Source: an uncultured Oceanospirillales bacterium (lineage in GTDB: Bacteria > Pseudomonadota > Gammaproteobacteria > Xanthomonadales > SZUA-36). Taken from it: 64,000 bases of DNA. The translations under genes were made by a program, and so were the position numbers. A model generated the notes under the pieces. It was given only the letters and a program-made list of their open reading frames with translations, was not told the DNA's origin and ran no database searches. Location: positions 62,001 through 126,000 of the forward strand of contig CAJXKA010000004.1 in NCBI GenBank assembly GCA_913055655.1, in the 5' to 3' direction. This document shows, in pieces, positions 1 through 11,268 of this stretch; position 1 is the stretch's first letter; each line of letters starts with the position of its first letter.

Positions 1-11
1 GTCTCGATCAT
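1..11 (-). CDS. start of a truncated gene downstream of moxR
   Basis: An ATG on the minus strand at 11-9 follows the MoxR stop codon by ten bases, and only M-I-E and part of a fourth codon remain before the window edge. MoxR ATPases are very often followed by a DUF58 protein, so this may be one. That rests on gene order alone. Confidence 0.3.
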
Positions 12-21
12 GCGACAGCGC

Positions 22-1044
22 TCAGGGGACCGGGACGAGATCCAGCAGCCGGTCCGTGAGCTGGTCCACGGTCACGCCATCCGCCTCCGCTTCGTAGGAC
101 AGCAGCACACGGTGACGCAGCACGTCGTGGGCGACGGCGTGGATATCGTCAGGCGACACGAAGTCGCGGTTGTCCAGCCAGGCGCGGGCACGGGCGCAGC
201 GATCCAGCGCGATGGTGGCGCGCGGGCTGCCGCCGAAGCTCACCAGTTTCGCCAGCTCGTCATCCCAGCGACCGGGGTCGCGGGTGGCCAGCACCAGCTG
301 CACGATGTAAGCCTGCAGCGCCGGCGCCATGTGCAGGTCGAGCACCTGCGTCTGGGCGGCGAAGACCTGGGCCTGGCTGACCAGCACTTCGGGCGCCGAC
401 GTCTCGCCCAGCTCGTCCCGGGCCTGCCCACGGGCAAGTTCGAGAATGGCCTGCTCGGCCTCGGCATCCGGGTAATCGATGGCGACATGCATCAGGAAAC
501 GGTCCAGCTGCGCTTCGGGCAGCGGGTACGTGCCTTCCTGTTCGATGGGGTTCTGCGTGGCCATGACCAGGAACAGCTGCGGCAGCGGATACGTGATCCG
601 CCCGACCGTCACCTGGTGCTCGCCCATGGCCTCCAGCAGCGCGGACTGCACCTTGGCCGGCGCGCGGTTCACCTCGTCGGCCAGGATCAGGTTGTGGAAG
701 ATGGGGCCTCGCTGGAACTCGAAACTGCCTTCCTGGGGCCGGTAGATCTCGGTGCCGGTCAGGTCCGCCGGCAACAGGTCCGGCGTAAACTGGATACGGT
801 GAAAATCGCCCTCGATACGATCGGCCAGCACCTTGATGGCCGTGGTCTTGGCCAGTCCCGGTGCGCCTTCCACCAGCAGGTGGCCGTGGCAGAGCAGCGC
901 CATGACCAGGCGCTCCATCAGCCGCTCCTGGCCAATAATCAGTTGGTTGGCGGCCTCGCTGAGCCGGGCAAAAGCTTCGCGTTCGGGCGATGCGACGCCC
1001 GCAGGGCTCGCGTTACCAGGCGAGGATTGTTCAACGACGTCCAT
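22..1044 (-). CDS. MoxR-family AAA+ ATPase
   Basis: A cytoplasmic AAA+ ATPase of about 340 residues, of the MoxR family. These act as chaperones that help mature or activate metalloenzymes and envelope proteins, usually with a DUF58 and a VWA-domain partner. The Walker A motif GAPGLAKT lies near residues 60-67 and the Walker B segment LILADEV near 119-125, followed by sensor-type residues (ATQNP) and the C-terminal AAA lid. The ATG at 1044 is chosen because AAGGA lies just upstream; the reading frame stays open further back without a better ribosome site. The gene ends ten bases before the next start on the same strand, which suggests an operon leaving the window. The family call is safe; the client protein is unknown. 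Confidence 0.9.
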   Translation of the reverse strand: MDVVEQSSPGNASPAGVASPEREAFARLSEAANQLIIGQERLMERLVMALLCHGHLLVEGAPGLAKTTAIKVLADRIEGDFHRIQFTPDLLPADLTGTEIYRPQEGSFEFQRGPIFHNLILADEVNRAPAKVQSALLEAMGEHQVTVGRITYPLPQLFLVMATQNPIEQEGTYPLPEAQLDRFLMHVAIDYPDAEAEQAILELARGQARDELGETSAPEVLVSQAQVFAAQTQVLDLHMAPALQAYIVQLVLATRDPGRWDDELAKLVSFGGSPRATIALDRCARARAWLDNRDFVSPDDIHAVAHDVLRHRVLLSYEAEADGVTVDQLTDRLLDLVPVP

Positions 1045-1171
1045 GGAATTTCCTTGCAGATCGGGTTCGTACACCCGGAATTCTAACCATTCCGGGCGCG
1101 GCGGGTATGACCACGCCATCTTCCAATAATTCAGGACGCTTCGGGCGTGTCATTGGTCACGGCCGGCGCGA

Positions 1172-3367
<2,196 letters not shown>

Positions 3368-3473
3368 GCCAGGCCCCTTCGGCCGCAAGGGTGCGCGACG
3401 GATGAAAATTCGCTTAACATGGTGCCAAGGCGCATCGGCGCTGCATCAATAACGACACTGGGAGAATCCATTC

Positions 3474-3872
3474 ATGAGCATGATGAAAGAATTTCGCGAG
3501 TTCGCAATGCGCGGTAATGTCGTCGACATGGCGGTGGGCATCGTCATCGGCGCGGCCTTCGGCAAGATTGTCTCGTCCTTCGTCAACGACGTGTTGATGC
3601 CGCCCATCGGGCTGGCCGTCGGGGGCGTCAAGTTCAATGAGCTGGCCGTCACGTTGAAAGAGGCGACCGGCGACGCCGAAGCGGTGCTGCTCAAATACGG
3701 GGCGTTCATCCAGACGGTCGTGGATTTCCTGATCGTGGCCTTCGCCATTTTCCTGGTCATCAAGGCGATGAACTCACTGAAGCGCAAGGAAGAAGCAGCG
3801 CCCGAAGCGCCGCCGGAACCGTCGAAAGAAGAAGTCCTGCTCACCGAGATTCGCGACCTGCTGAAAAAGTAG
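3474..3872 (+). CDS. mscL: large-conductance mechanosensitive channel
   Basis: MscL is the pentameric inner-membrane emergency valve that opens under osmotic downshock. The 132-residue protein has the family's N-terminal amphipathic helix ([20 protein letters not shown]), a first membrane helix containing [11 protein letters not shown], a periplasmic loop, a second helix near residues 78-98, and a charged cytoplasmic helix ending in [11 protein letters not shown]. Length is close to the 136 residues of E. coli MscL. A second ATG two codons in (3480) could equally be the start. The gene stands alone, divergent from priA and convergent with the protease gene, with a shared terminator hairpin between. 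Confidence 0.97.
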   Translation: MSMMKEFREFAMRGNVVDMAVGIVIGAAFGKIVSSFVNDVLMPPIGLAVGGVKFNELAVTLKEATGDAEAVLLKYGAFIQTVVDFLIVAFAIFLVIKAMNSLKRKEEAAPEAPPEPSKEEVLLTEIRDLLKK

Positions 3873-3887
3873 GCACGCCTGAACGCA

Positions 3888-3918
3888 GCAGGGGCGGCCA
3901 TTTGCCGGCCGCCCCTGC
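3888..3918. terminator. bidirectional terminator hairpin between mscL and prc
   Basis: Perfect 12-bp stem (GCAGGGGCGGCC with its complement) around a 7-base loop, placed between the stop codons of two convergent genes. There is no strong T run on either side, so the termination role is inferred from position and stem strength. Confidence 0.6.
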
Positions 3919-3955
3919 CCTGTAAATCCCTTTCAGAAATACGGCTGACCTGGCG

Positions 3956-6136
3956 TCAGTTGATGCCTTCGCCGGTGGCCGCATCATCGGTCAGCTGCGA
4001 AAACTGCTGGGTCAGCAACTGGCCGTCTGAAAGGCGCACCATGTCGCTGACGATCCGCGCGGATTCGCGCAGCATCAGGTCCGGGCGGTCCTCGCTTTCA
4101 TCGTCCTCGGCGGCTTCCTCGTCTTCGTCGAGCTCGGGGCCGGCGATATCACCGTCTTCCACGGCCACCAGCGGATCCGAGTCATCGATGAGCGGGCCTT
4201 CACCGCCCTCCAGCGCCTTGCGTTCTTCACGCTTGGCTTCGCGGCGATCCATGTCTTCGCGGCGTTCGGCTTCCAGCAGCGACACCTTGTGCTCGGCGAA
4301 TTCGGCGTTGTACTCGGCAATGTCATCCATCAGCCAGTGAAACTCGCGCTCGTTGCTGACACGGTCCTGGAAGTGGAAATCGGTAACCGCGACCATGCGG
4401 TCCAGGTCGCCGGCGGGCTGGTACTCGGCCGCATCGATTTCCGTCCACGGCAAGGCATTGGCCAGTGAACGCTCGCCATATTCCTGGGGGTCGCCCGCGG
4501 TGGGGAAACGGATGTCCGGAATCACGCCGCGGTTCTGGGTGGAACCGCCGTTAACGCGGAAAAACTGCGCCTGGGTGATCTTCAACTGGCCCATCTGCGG
4601 CGAATCCGAGGTCATGCTGTACTGGTCCAGGTCCATCAGCGACTGCACCGTGCCCTTGCCGAAGGTCGGCTCGCCGATCACGATACCGCGACCGTAGTCC
4701 TGGATGGCGGCGGCGAAAATCTCAGAGGCCGATGCGCTGTAGCGGTTGACCAGTACGGCCAGCGGGCCGTCCCAGGCCATGCCCGCGTCGGTGTCTTCCT
4801 CGGTGCTGACGCGGCCGTTGGAACTGCGCACCTGCACCACGGGGCCGCGGTCGATGAACAGGCCGGTCAGTGTCGTGGCTTCCAGCAGCGAACCGCCACC
4901 GTTGTTGCGCAGGTCAATGACCAGGCCTTCCACGCCCTCGGCTTCAAGCTCGCTGATCAGGCGCTGCACGTCACGCGTGCTGGAACGGTAATCGGGCAGG
5001 TTCTGGGCGCGGCCGTTGAAGTCGAGGTAGAACACCGGCAGGTCGATCACGCCGACTTTCATCGGCTCGGCGCCTTCACCCTCGCCCGGTACCTCGATAA
5101 TCCGGCTGCTGGCCGCCTGCTCCTCGAGCTTCACCTCGTTGCGAACAATGTCGATAACGTGGCTGGGACCTTCAACGCCAACGTCCTCCGACAGCACCTC
5201 GAGGCGAACCACGGAGTCTTTCGGGCCGCGGATCAGGTCGACCACGTCGTCCACGCGCCAGCCGACCACGTCGACCATCTTGCCCTCGGCGTCCTGGCCG
5301 ACGGCGACGACGCGGTCACCGGCTTTCAGGCGGCCGTCCTGGTCGGCGGGGCCGCCCGGCACCACGCGCTCGATGCGCGTGTACTCGGACTCGCGACCCA
5401 GCAGTGCGCCGATACCTTCGAGCGACAACTTCATGGAAATCTCGAAATTCTCGGAACCGCGCGGCGACAGGTAAGCCGTGTGAGGCTCGATCGCCTGCGC
5501 GAAGGCATTCATGAAGTAGTTGAAGATGTCGTCCGAGTTCAGCTCGGCGACGCGCCGGTCCATGTTCTCGTAGCGCTCATCCAGCAGCTCGATGATGTCA
5601 TCGTGCTCCTTGCCGGCCAGCTTCAGGCGCAGGTAGTCGTTTTTCACCCGCTTGCGCCAGATTTCGTCCAGCTCCTGGCTGTTCAGCGCCCACGGCGCCT
5701 CGGTGCGGTCGTATTCGTAATCTTCGTCGATGGTGAAGTCGAACGGCTGCTGCAGCCGCGCCTCGGCATGCTCGGCGCGCTCGCGCACACGGTCGGCGTA
5801 GACATTGTAGATATCGAATGCCGGCGCCAGGTTGGAGTGACGCAGGGCCTCGTCCATGCCATGGCGGTAGCGCTGGAATTCATTGATGTCGGACGCCAGG
5901 AAGTAGCTGCGGTTGGGGTCCAGCATCTCGACATAACCGTCGAGAATTTTCTCCGACAACTGGTCGTCGAGTTTGGTGCTCTTGTAGTGCCAGTTGGTCA
6001 GCAACTTGGTGGCGAGGTTGCTGGTGAAGCGTTGCTCCATGCTGGGTTGCAGCACGACGGGATCGCCCGCAGGCAGGCTTGCCCAGGCGGTGGTGGTGGC
6101 CAACAGCAGTGGTAATAGGGTCTTGGCGATTCTCAA
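3956..6136 (-). CDS. prc: C-terminal processing (tail-specific) protease Prc/Tsp
   Basis: A periplasmic S41 serine protease that degrades proteins with exposed apolar C-termini and trims envelope proteins. An N-terminal signal peptide ends at AWA. A PDZ domain follows near residues 235-330 (the GIGALLGRE region), then the catalytic core with the Ser-Lys pair in the segments SASEIFAAA and GEPTFGKGTVQ, then the DUF3340 C-terminal region. Start is a TTG at 6136 preceded by GGAG; the frame also stays open to a TTG at 6193. Length is 726 residues against 682 in E. coli. The extra length lies mostly in a strongly acidic stretch (runs of D and E) near the C-terminus, which is unusual for the family. 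Confidence 0.95.
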   Translation of the reverse strand: MRIAKTLLPLLLATTTAWASLPAGDPVVLQPSMEQRFTSNLATKLLTNWHYKSTKLDDQLSEKILDGYVEMLDPNRSYFLASDINEFQRYRHGMDEALRHSNLAPAFDIYNVYADRVRERAEHAEARLQQPFDFTIDEDYEYDRTEAPWALNSQELDEIWRKRVKNDYLRLKLAGKEHDDIIELLDERYENMDRRVAELNSDDIFNYFMNAFAQAIEPHTAYLSPRGSENFEISMKLSLEGIGALLGRESEYTRIERVVPGGPADQDGRLKAGDRVVAVGQDAEGKMVDVVGWRVDDVVDLIRGPKDSVVRLEVLSEDVGVEGPSHVIDIVRNEVKLEEQAASSRIIEVPGEGEGAEPMKVGVIDLPVFYLDFNGRAQNLPDYRSSTRDVQRLISELEAEGVEGLVIDLRNNGGGSLLEATTLTGLFIDRGPVVQVRSSNGRVSTEEDTDAGMAWDGPLAVLVNRYSASASEIFAAAIQDYGRGIVIGEPTFGKGTVQSLMDLDQYSMTSDSPQMGQLKITQAQFFRVNGGSTQNRGVIPDIRFPTAGDPQEYGERSLANALPWTEIDAAEYQPAGDLDRMVAVTDFHFQDRVSNEREFHWLMDDIAEYNAEFAEHKVSLLEAERREDMDRREAKREERKALEGGEGPLIDDSDPLVAVEDGDIAGPELDEDEEAAEDDESEDRPDLMLRESARIVSDMVRLSDGQLLTQQFSQLTDDAATGEGIN

Positions 6137-6263
6137 CGCAATATCTCCGTCAATCCGGGTTGGCGGACCGGGCTGGAAGGCCGGGCCGTTCAACTCCGAC
6201 TATTCATGCATGACATTGTTCCCTTTATCCAGCAAATCAACCACGAGGGCAAGGGTCGGGCGA

Positions 6264-7289
6264 TCAGGCGTGGGCTTTTTCAGCCGCGCCGACCAGCCCG
6301 GATTGTTCCGCCATTTCGTCCGCGTGGTAGGACGAACGCACCATCGGGCCGGAGGCCACGTGGGTAAAGCCCATGGACTCACCCAGCTCGCCCAGGCGGT
6401 CAAATTCGTCCGGGGTCCAGTAGCGTACCACCGGATGATGATGAGCGGTGGGTTGCAGGTACTGGCCCAGCGTGATCATGTCGACATCGTGCGCGCGCAG
6501 GTCGGCCAGCGCCACTTCCACCTGGTCCCAGGTCTCGCCCAGGCCCAGCATGATGCCGGACTTGGTGGGCACGCCCGGGTTCCTGGCTTTGAAATCACGC
6601 AAGAGGTTCAGCGACCAGGCGTAATCCGCTCCCGGCCGCACGTCGCGGTACAGCGGCTCGACCGTTTCCAGGTTGTGGTTGAAGACATCGGGCGGCTGCG
6701 CGGACAGGATGTCCAGCGCACGCTCGGCGCGACCCTTGCCACGGAAGTCCGGCACCAGGATTTCCACCTGGATGCCCGGGCTGGCCGTGCGCACTCGCTC
6801 GATGCACTCGGCAAAATGCGCGGCGCCGCCGTCTTTCAGGTCATCACGGTCCACCGAGGTGATAACCACGTAACGCAGTTTCATGGCCGCGATGGTGTCC
6901 GCCAGCTTGCGCGGCTCATCCGCGTCCGGCGGCTTCGGCCGGCCGTGGGCCACGTCGCAGAATGAGCAGCGGCGCGTGCAGATGTCACCCAGCACCATGA
7001 AGGTAGCCGTGCCCTTGCCGAAACATTCATGGATGTTCGGGCAGGACGCCTCCTCGCAGACCGTCACCAGGCGCTGTTCACGCAGCTGGCTTTTCAGCCG
7101 CTCCACGGCATTGCCCACCGGCAACCGCACGCGAATCCACGGCGGCTTGCGCAGCTTCGGTGCATCGGCGTCGAATTTCGCCGTGTTGCGGGCCATCTTG
7201 TCGCCGCCCACCTGCTTCTGGCCGGCTTGCGGCGAGGGCCCGGCGGCGGGCGTCTCGAGGCGAATTGGAATCTTGTTGATGTCAGTCAT
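6264..7289 (-). CDS. lipA: lipoyl synthase
   Basis: Radical SAM enzyme that inserts two sulfurs into protein-bound octanoyl groups to make lipoate on the E2 subunits of 2-oxoacid dehydrogenases and on GcvH. Both cluster motifs are visible: the radical [11 protein letters not shown] (CxxxCxxC) and the auxiliary cluster [12 protein letters not shown] (Cx4Cx5C). The 341-residue length fits the family. It is the last gene of the long minus-strand operon, five bases after lipB, so octanoyl transfer and sulfur insertion are made together. Confidence 0.97.
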   Translation of the reverse strand: MTDINKIPIRLETPAAGPSPQAGQKQVGGDKMARNTAKFDADAPKLRKPPWIRVRLPVGNAVERLKSQLREQRLVTVCEEASCPNIHECFGKGTATFMVLGDICTRRCSFCDVAHGRPKPPDADEPRKLADTIAAMKLRYVVITSVDRDDLKDGGAAHFAECIERVRTASPGIQVEILVPDFRGKGRAERALDILSAQPPDVFNHNLETVEPLYRDVRPGADYAWSLNLLRDFKARNPGVPTKSGIMLGLGETWDQVEVALADLRAHDVDMITLGQYLQPTAHHHPVVRYWTPDEFDRLGELGESMGFTHVASGPMVRSSYHADEMAEQSGLVGAAEKAHA

Positions 7290-7294
7290 GGTCT

Positions 7295-7981
7295 TCAGTT
7301 TTCGGCCGCCGGCAGGCCTTCTGCGCAGCGGAACCCGTCATTGTAGCCCAGTGTGAGTGCAAGCCTGTCAACCAGCGCGGCCTGCGCCTGCTCGAGCGTG
7401 ACGTCGGCCAGGTCGGCCAGCCGGGTCACGGCCAGGCCCTGGTAGCCGCAGGGATTGATGCGGCTGAACGGCTCGAGGTCGTTTTCGATGTTGAACGCGA
7501 GCCCGTGGAAAGAGCGGCCCTTGCGCACCCGCAGCCCCAGCGCGGCGATCTTGGCGTCACCCACGTAGACCCCCGGCGCGCCATCACGACGCCCCCCTTC
7601 GACACCGTAGCCCGCCAGCACCTGGATGATGGCGTCCTCGATTCGGGTCACCAATTCGCGCACGCCCAGTCCCAGGCGATGCAGGTCCAGCAACGGGTAA
7701 ATCACGATCTGGCCCGGGCCGTGCCAGGTCACCTGGCCACCGCGGTCCACCTGGACCACCGGCGTGTCACCCGGCGCCAGCAGGTGTTCCGCCCGCCCCG
7801 CCTGGCCCTGGGTGAACACGGGCGGGTGCTCAACGCACCAGAATTCATCCGCCGTTGCGGGGCCACGCTCATCGGTGAACTGCTGCATCGCGCGCCAGAC
7901 GGGTTCGTAAGGCGCCAGGCCCAGCTGCCGGACCGTTAGTGCCGGTGCGGGCGCGTGCTCATGGACGGCCGCGGAATTCAT
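7295..7981 (-). CDS. lipB: octanoyl-[ACP]:protein octanoyltransferase
   Basis: Transfers octanoate from acyl carrier protein to the lipoyl domains that LipA then sulfurates. It carries the conserved [14 protein letters not shown] segment, the catalytic lysine in GDAKIAALG, and the catalytic cysteine in the NPCGYQGL segment. At 228 residues it is slightly longer than E. coli LipB (213). It lies between ybeD and lipA with gaps of six and five bases, an order conserved in gammaproteobacteria. Confidence 0.97.
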   Translation of the reverse strand: MNSAAVHEHAPAPALTVRQLGLAPYEPVWRAMQQFTDERGPATADEFWCVEHPPVFTQGQAGRAEHLLAPGDTPVVQVDRGGQVTWHGPGQIVIYPLLDLHRLGLGVRELVTRIEDAIIQVLAGYGVEGGRRDGAPGVYVGDAKIAALGLRVRKGRSFHGLAFNIENDLEPFSRINPCGYQGLAVTRLADLADVTLEQAQAALVDRLALTLGYNDGFRCAEGLPAAEN

Positions 7982-7987
7982 CGTCGC

Positions 7988-8254
7988 TCAGAGGGCCATC
8001 AGGACCTGTTCGCAATCGGTCAGGTCCATGTAGATGCGGTCGAGCTGCTCACGCGAGGTGGCGATGATCTTCACCGTCACGGACAGGAAGTTGCCCTCGG
8101 CGCTTTCGTTCACCGACACGGCCTCGCCGGCGTAAGGCTCGGCATGGCTGAACACGATGGTGGTGACCACGGATTCGAAATCGTCACTGGCCCGCCCCAT
8201 CGCCTTGATGGGGAACATGCACGGGAATTCCAGCAGCGTGGTTTCTTCACTCAT
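7988..8254 (-). CDS. ybeD: YbeD-family (DUF493) protein
   Basis: A small cytoplasmic protein of 88 residues with the DUF493/UPF0250 ferredoxin-like fold pattern (start MSEETTLLEFPC, middle FLSVTVKI, end YMDLTDCEQVLMAL). The E. coli homologue sits in the same place, between dacA and lipB, and its biochemical role is not settled; a regulatory role by analogy to ACT-like domains has been suggested for the fold. The ATG at 8254 overlaps the end of dacA by eight bases, indicating coupled translation. The longer open frame upstream is only the antisense shadow of dacA. Confidence 0.9.
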   Translation of the reverse strand: MSEETTLLEFPCMFPIKAMGRASDDFESVVTTIVFSHAEPYAGEAVSVNESAEGNFLSVTVKIIATSREQLDRIYMDLTDCEQVLMAL

Positions 8255-9515
8255 CGTCGTCTTCGACTTCGGCATCATCATCACCGCCGAACAGCCCACC
8301 GGCCCACAGCGTGACCGAGTCCCAGCTGCGGCCGAAGAACCCGGCCTCGGGCACGGTCTCCAGGGCCTGCAGGCCATGGTCGATGACGACCTCGCCATCG
8401 AGCACGACGGACAGTCGGCCGAGCGACTGGCCTGCCTCGAGGGGCGCTTCCAGCGTCGGCGGCAGGTCCACGCGCGCTTCCAGGTCGTCGTAGCGACCGC
8501 GCGGTATGGTGACAAACAGGTCGCTGCCGATGCCGACACCCACTTCGTCGCCTTCGCCCTTCCAGACGCGGGCGCGGGCCAGTTCGTCACCCGCCTTGTA
8601 AAGCTGCACGGTCTCGAAGAATCGGAAACCGTAGTTCAGCAGGCTCTGGCTCTCGCTGGCGCGCGACTGCTCGGACGCCGAACCCATCACCACGCTGATC
8701 AGGCGCATGCCGTCGCGCTTGGCGCTGGCCGCCAGGCAGTAACCGGCCGCCTCGGTGTGGCCGGTCTTCAGGCCGTCGACGGCCGGGTCGCGCCAGAGCA
8801 GGTTGTTGCGGTTGTGCTGGCGGATTTCGTTGAAGGTGAATTCCTTCTGCGAGAACCAGGCGTATTCCTCCGGAAACTCCCGGATCAGGGCTGCGCTGAG
8901 CGTCGCCATGTCCCGCGCCGTGCTGTAGTGGTTCTCGTGTGGCAGCCCGGTGGCATTCACGAAGTGGCTGTTGCGCATGCCCAGCTGTTCGGCGTAATGA
9001 TTCATCACGCCCGCGAACGCCTCTTCGGTGCCGGCCAGGAACTCGGCCAGGGCCACGCAGGCATCGTTGCCCGACTGGATCACGATGCCCAGGATCAGGT
9101 CCTCGACGGTCACTTCCATGCCCGGCTCGATGAACATCCGCGAACCACCGGTACGCCACGCCGTTTCACTGACGGGCACGGTGTCAGTCAACGCGATATT
9201 GCCACGGGACAGTTCCTGGAAAACCACGTAGGTGGTCATCAGCTTCGTCATGCTGGCGATATCGGCACGGCGGTCGGCCTCGTGATCGACCAGCGTGTAC
9301 CCGGAGTGGTAATCGACGAGGATGTAACTGCTCGCGCCCAACTGCGGCGCGGACGGCGTCGGCATCGCCGCCGGCGGGTTGGGCGTGGGGTTCAGTGTCG
9401 GCGTCTGTGCCAGGGCGGCGGCCGACAACAGGGCGGCGGCCAGGGCGATCGTTCTGGTTATCGTCATTCGCATGGAAAACCCGGAAATTCGTTGGAGGGA
9501 CATTGTGCCACTCAT
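8247..9515 (-). CDS. dacA: D-alanyl-D-alanine carboxypeptidase (PBP5/6 type)
   Basis: A penicillin-binding carboxypeptidase that removes the terminal D-Ala from peptidoglycan stem peptides and helps keep cell shape. The three active-site motifs are present: SMTK at residues 88-91, SGN at 148-150 and KTG at 250-252. The PBP5-type C-terminal beta domain follows. The protein ends in an unusually acidic tail (DDDAEVEDDDE) where E. coli PBP5 has an amphipathic membrane anchor. The ATG at 9515 overlaps the rlpA stop by four bases, the same coupling seen at most junctions in this operon; ATGs at 9473 and 9467 are alternatives closer to the signal peptide. Confidence 0.95.
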   Translation of the reverse strand: MSGTMSLQRISGFSMRMTITRTIALAAALLSAAALAQTPTLNPTPNPPAAMPTPSAPQLGASSYILVDYHSGYTLVDHEADRRADIASMTKLMTTYVVFQELSRGNIALTDTVPVSETAWRTGGSRMFIEPGMEVTVEDLILGIVIQSGNDACVALAEFLAGTEEAFAGVMNHYAEQLGMRNSHFVNATGLPHENHYSTARDMATLSAALIREFPEEYAWFSQKEFTFNEIRQHNRNNLLWRDPAVDGLKTGHTEAAGYCLAASAKRDGMRLISVVMGSASEQSRASESQSLLNYGFRFFETVQLYKAGDELARARVWKGEGDEVGVGIGSDLFVTIPRGRYDDLEARVDLPPTLEAPLEAGQSLGRLSVVLDGEVVIDHGLQALETVPEAGFFGRSWDSVTLWAGGLFGGDDDAEVEDDDE

Positions 9516-10288
9516 CGCCTCACTGTATGAGGGCGTTCGTAGCCAAGTTCAACGACACGGGCGGCGGTATCCTCCAGTTCCACCAGCCGGTCGAAGGGCC
9601 CGATAAACACCTTGTACAGTCCTTTCGTGCGGTCGACATCCACGGACCTGACCCGGCCGTTCTTCAGCGCTTTTTCCAGCGCCTTGGCCGAATCCTTGCT
9701 CTGGAAAGCGCCGGCCTGCAGGTAGGTGTCGTCCGGCAGCTTGCGGTCGGCCCGCCGGCCGTCGAAAGTGATGGCCCGCACTTCAACGCGGGCGGTGCCC
9801 TGGTCCACGTAGCCCAGTCGCAATGCGGCCCCGTAGGACAGGTCGATGATGCGGTCGGAGTGGAACGGGCCGCGGTCGTTGACCTTGACGATCACCTTGC
9901 GGCCATTGTCCAGGTTCGTGACCTCGGCGTAGGTCGGCAACGGCAACGAGCGATGCGCGGCAGTCGCCTTGTAGAGGTCATACGGCTCGCCGCTGGAGGT
10001 GGGGCGCCCGTGAAACTTGGTGCCGTACCAGGAGGCAACACCGCGCTCACGATAGCCCGCCGCCGACGGCATGACGGTGTAGGTCTTGCCCCAGACCTCG
10101 TAGGTCGGGCCGTTGCCGTAGCGCGCTTTCGGCTCCGGTTGCGGCACCGCGTCTTTCACATCGGAGGCATGAATGCGCTTGCCGGGCGCACCATCGCGAT
10201 CCGGGCGCGACGGTGTCTTCTCGCGGCTTGCGCACGCGGCCACCAGCGCGATCAGCAGGGTGATGGTCAGGACCCGCCAGGCGTGCAT
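9512..10288 (-). CDS. rlpA: septal ring lytic transglycosylase RlpA (lipoprotein)
   Basis: An outer-membrane lipoprotein that cleaves denuded glycan strands at the division septum in relatives such as Pseudomonas. The signal peptide ends in a lipobox (LVAACASRE). The double-psi barrel domain is visible through GVASWYGTKFHGRPTSSGE and the KVNDRGPFHSDRIIDLS block with its catalytic-type aspartate and histidine. A C-terminal SPOR domain, which binds denuded peptidoglycan, follows. The ATG at 10288 overlaps the mltB stop; a GTG one codon upstream (10291) is also possible. Confidence 0.95.
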   Translation of the reverse strand: MHAWRVLTITLLIALVAACASREKTPSRPDRDGAPGKRIHASDVKDAVPQPEPKARYGNGPTYEVWGKTYTVMPSAAGYRERGVASWYGTKFHGRPTSSGEPYDLYKATAAHRSLPLPTYAEVTNLDNGRKVIVKVNDRGPFHSDRIIDLSYGAALRLGYVDQGTARVEVRAITFDGRRADRKLPDDTYLQAGAFQSKDSAKALEKALKNGRVRSVDVDRTKGLYKVFIGPFDRLVELEDTAARVVELGYERPHTVRR

Positions 10289-11268
10289 CACGCGCCCATC
10301 CCTTCACGCAGTGCTTCGCTGAGCTGGTACACCGCCATCGCGTACATCTTGCTGCGGTTGTAGCGGGTGATGACGTAAAAATTATGGAACACCATCCAGT
10401 ATTCGTCGCGATCTTCCTGCTCAAGGCTGACCAGGGCGGCCTTGCGGCCGGGGTCGATATCGGCCGCGCTGCGGTAGCCCTTCTCATGTAAATCCATGAC
10501 CGTCAGCTCAGGCTTGTAGCCGGCGGTCAGCAGGCTGAAATCGGCGCCCTCGCCCGCGCGCGTGCGGCGCGCGATCGGCCCTTCCGGTTCCCAGCCGTGC
10601 TCGGCCAGGTAATTGGCCACGCTGGCGATGGCGTCGGGGTTCGATCGCCACAGGTCGCGGCGGCCGTCGCCGTCAAAATCCACGGCGTATGCCCGGTAAC
10701 TGGACGGCATGAACTGGCCCATGCCCATCGCGCCGGCGTAGGAACCGGTCACCTCGTCCAGCGGCAGTTCTTCCTCGGGGCCCAGCAAGAGGTAGTTCAT
10801 CAGCTCGGACGAGAAAAACGCCGAGCGGTCGCGGGTGCGGTCGCTGGGGTAGTGGAATGACAGCGTCGCCAGGGAGTCCAGTACCCGGTAGTTGCCGGTG
10901 ATGCGGCCGTAGAACGTCTCGACGCCGATGATGGCGACGATAAACTGCGGGTCGACGCCGAATTTGTCGGCCACCTGGTTGATCAGCGCCTCGTTCTCGC
11001 GCCAGAACGCGACGCCCTCGTTGATACGCTGGTCGGTGATGAAAATGGGGCGGTAGTCGTACCAGGGCTTGCCCTCGGCCGGCCGTGCGATGGCGTCAGC
11101 GATGGACTGCTTGAACTCGGCCCCGCCCAGCAATGCGCGAACGGCTTCCGCGTCCAGTCCGTGCTCGCTGACGGCCTTGTCGATAAACGCGTCTTCGCCG
11201 GGGTGGGTTTCAGCCTGCCCTTGCAACGCAAACGTCGAGAACAGAACCAGCAGGATCAATCGTGTCAT
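10288..11268 (-). CDS. mltB: lytic murein transglycosylase B
   Basis: A periplasmic peptidoglycan-cleaving enzyme that makes 1,6-anhydromuropeptides. It has a Sec signal peptide (RLILLVLFSTFALQGQA) without an obvious lipobox cysteine, so this copy may be soluble rather than lipidated. The catalytic glutamate is in the segment GVETFYGRITGNY, followed by the helical core motif YAGAMGMGQFMPSSYRAYAV. It overlaps rodA and rlpA by a few bases each, which ties glycan-strand cleavage to the elongation machinery genes. Confidence 0.95.
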   Translation of the reverse strand: MTRLILLVLFSTFALQGQAETHPGEDAFIDKAVSEHGLDAEAVRALLGGAEFKQSIADAIARPAEGKPWYDYRPIFITDQRINEGVAFWRENEALINQVADKFGVDPQFIVAIIGVETFYGRITGNYRVLDSLATLSFHYPSDRTRDRSAFFSSELMNYLLLGPEEELPLDEVTGSYAGAMGMGQFMPSSYRAYAVDFDGDGRRDLWRSNPDAIASVANYLAEHGWEPEGPIARRTRAGEGADFSLLTAGYKPELTVMDLHEKGYRSAADIDPGRKAALVSLEQEDRDEYWMVFHNFYVITRYNRSKMYAMAVYQLSEALREGMGA

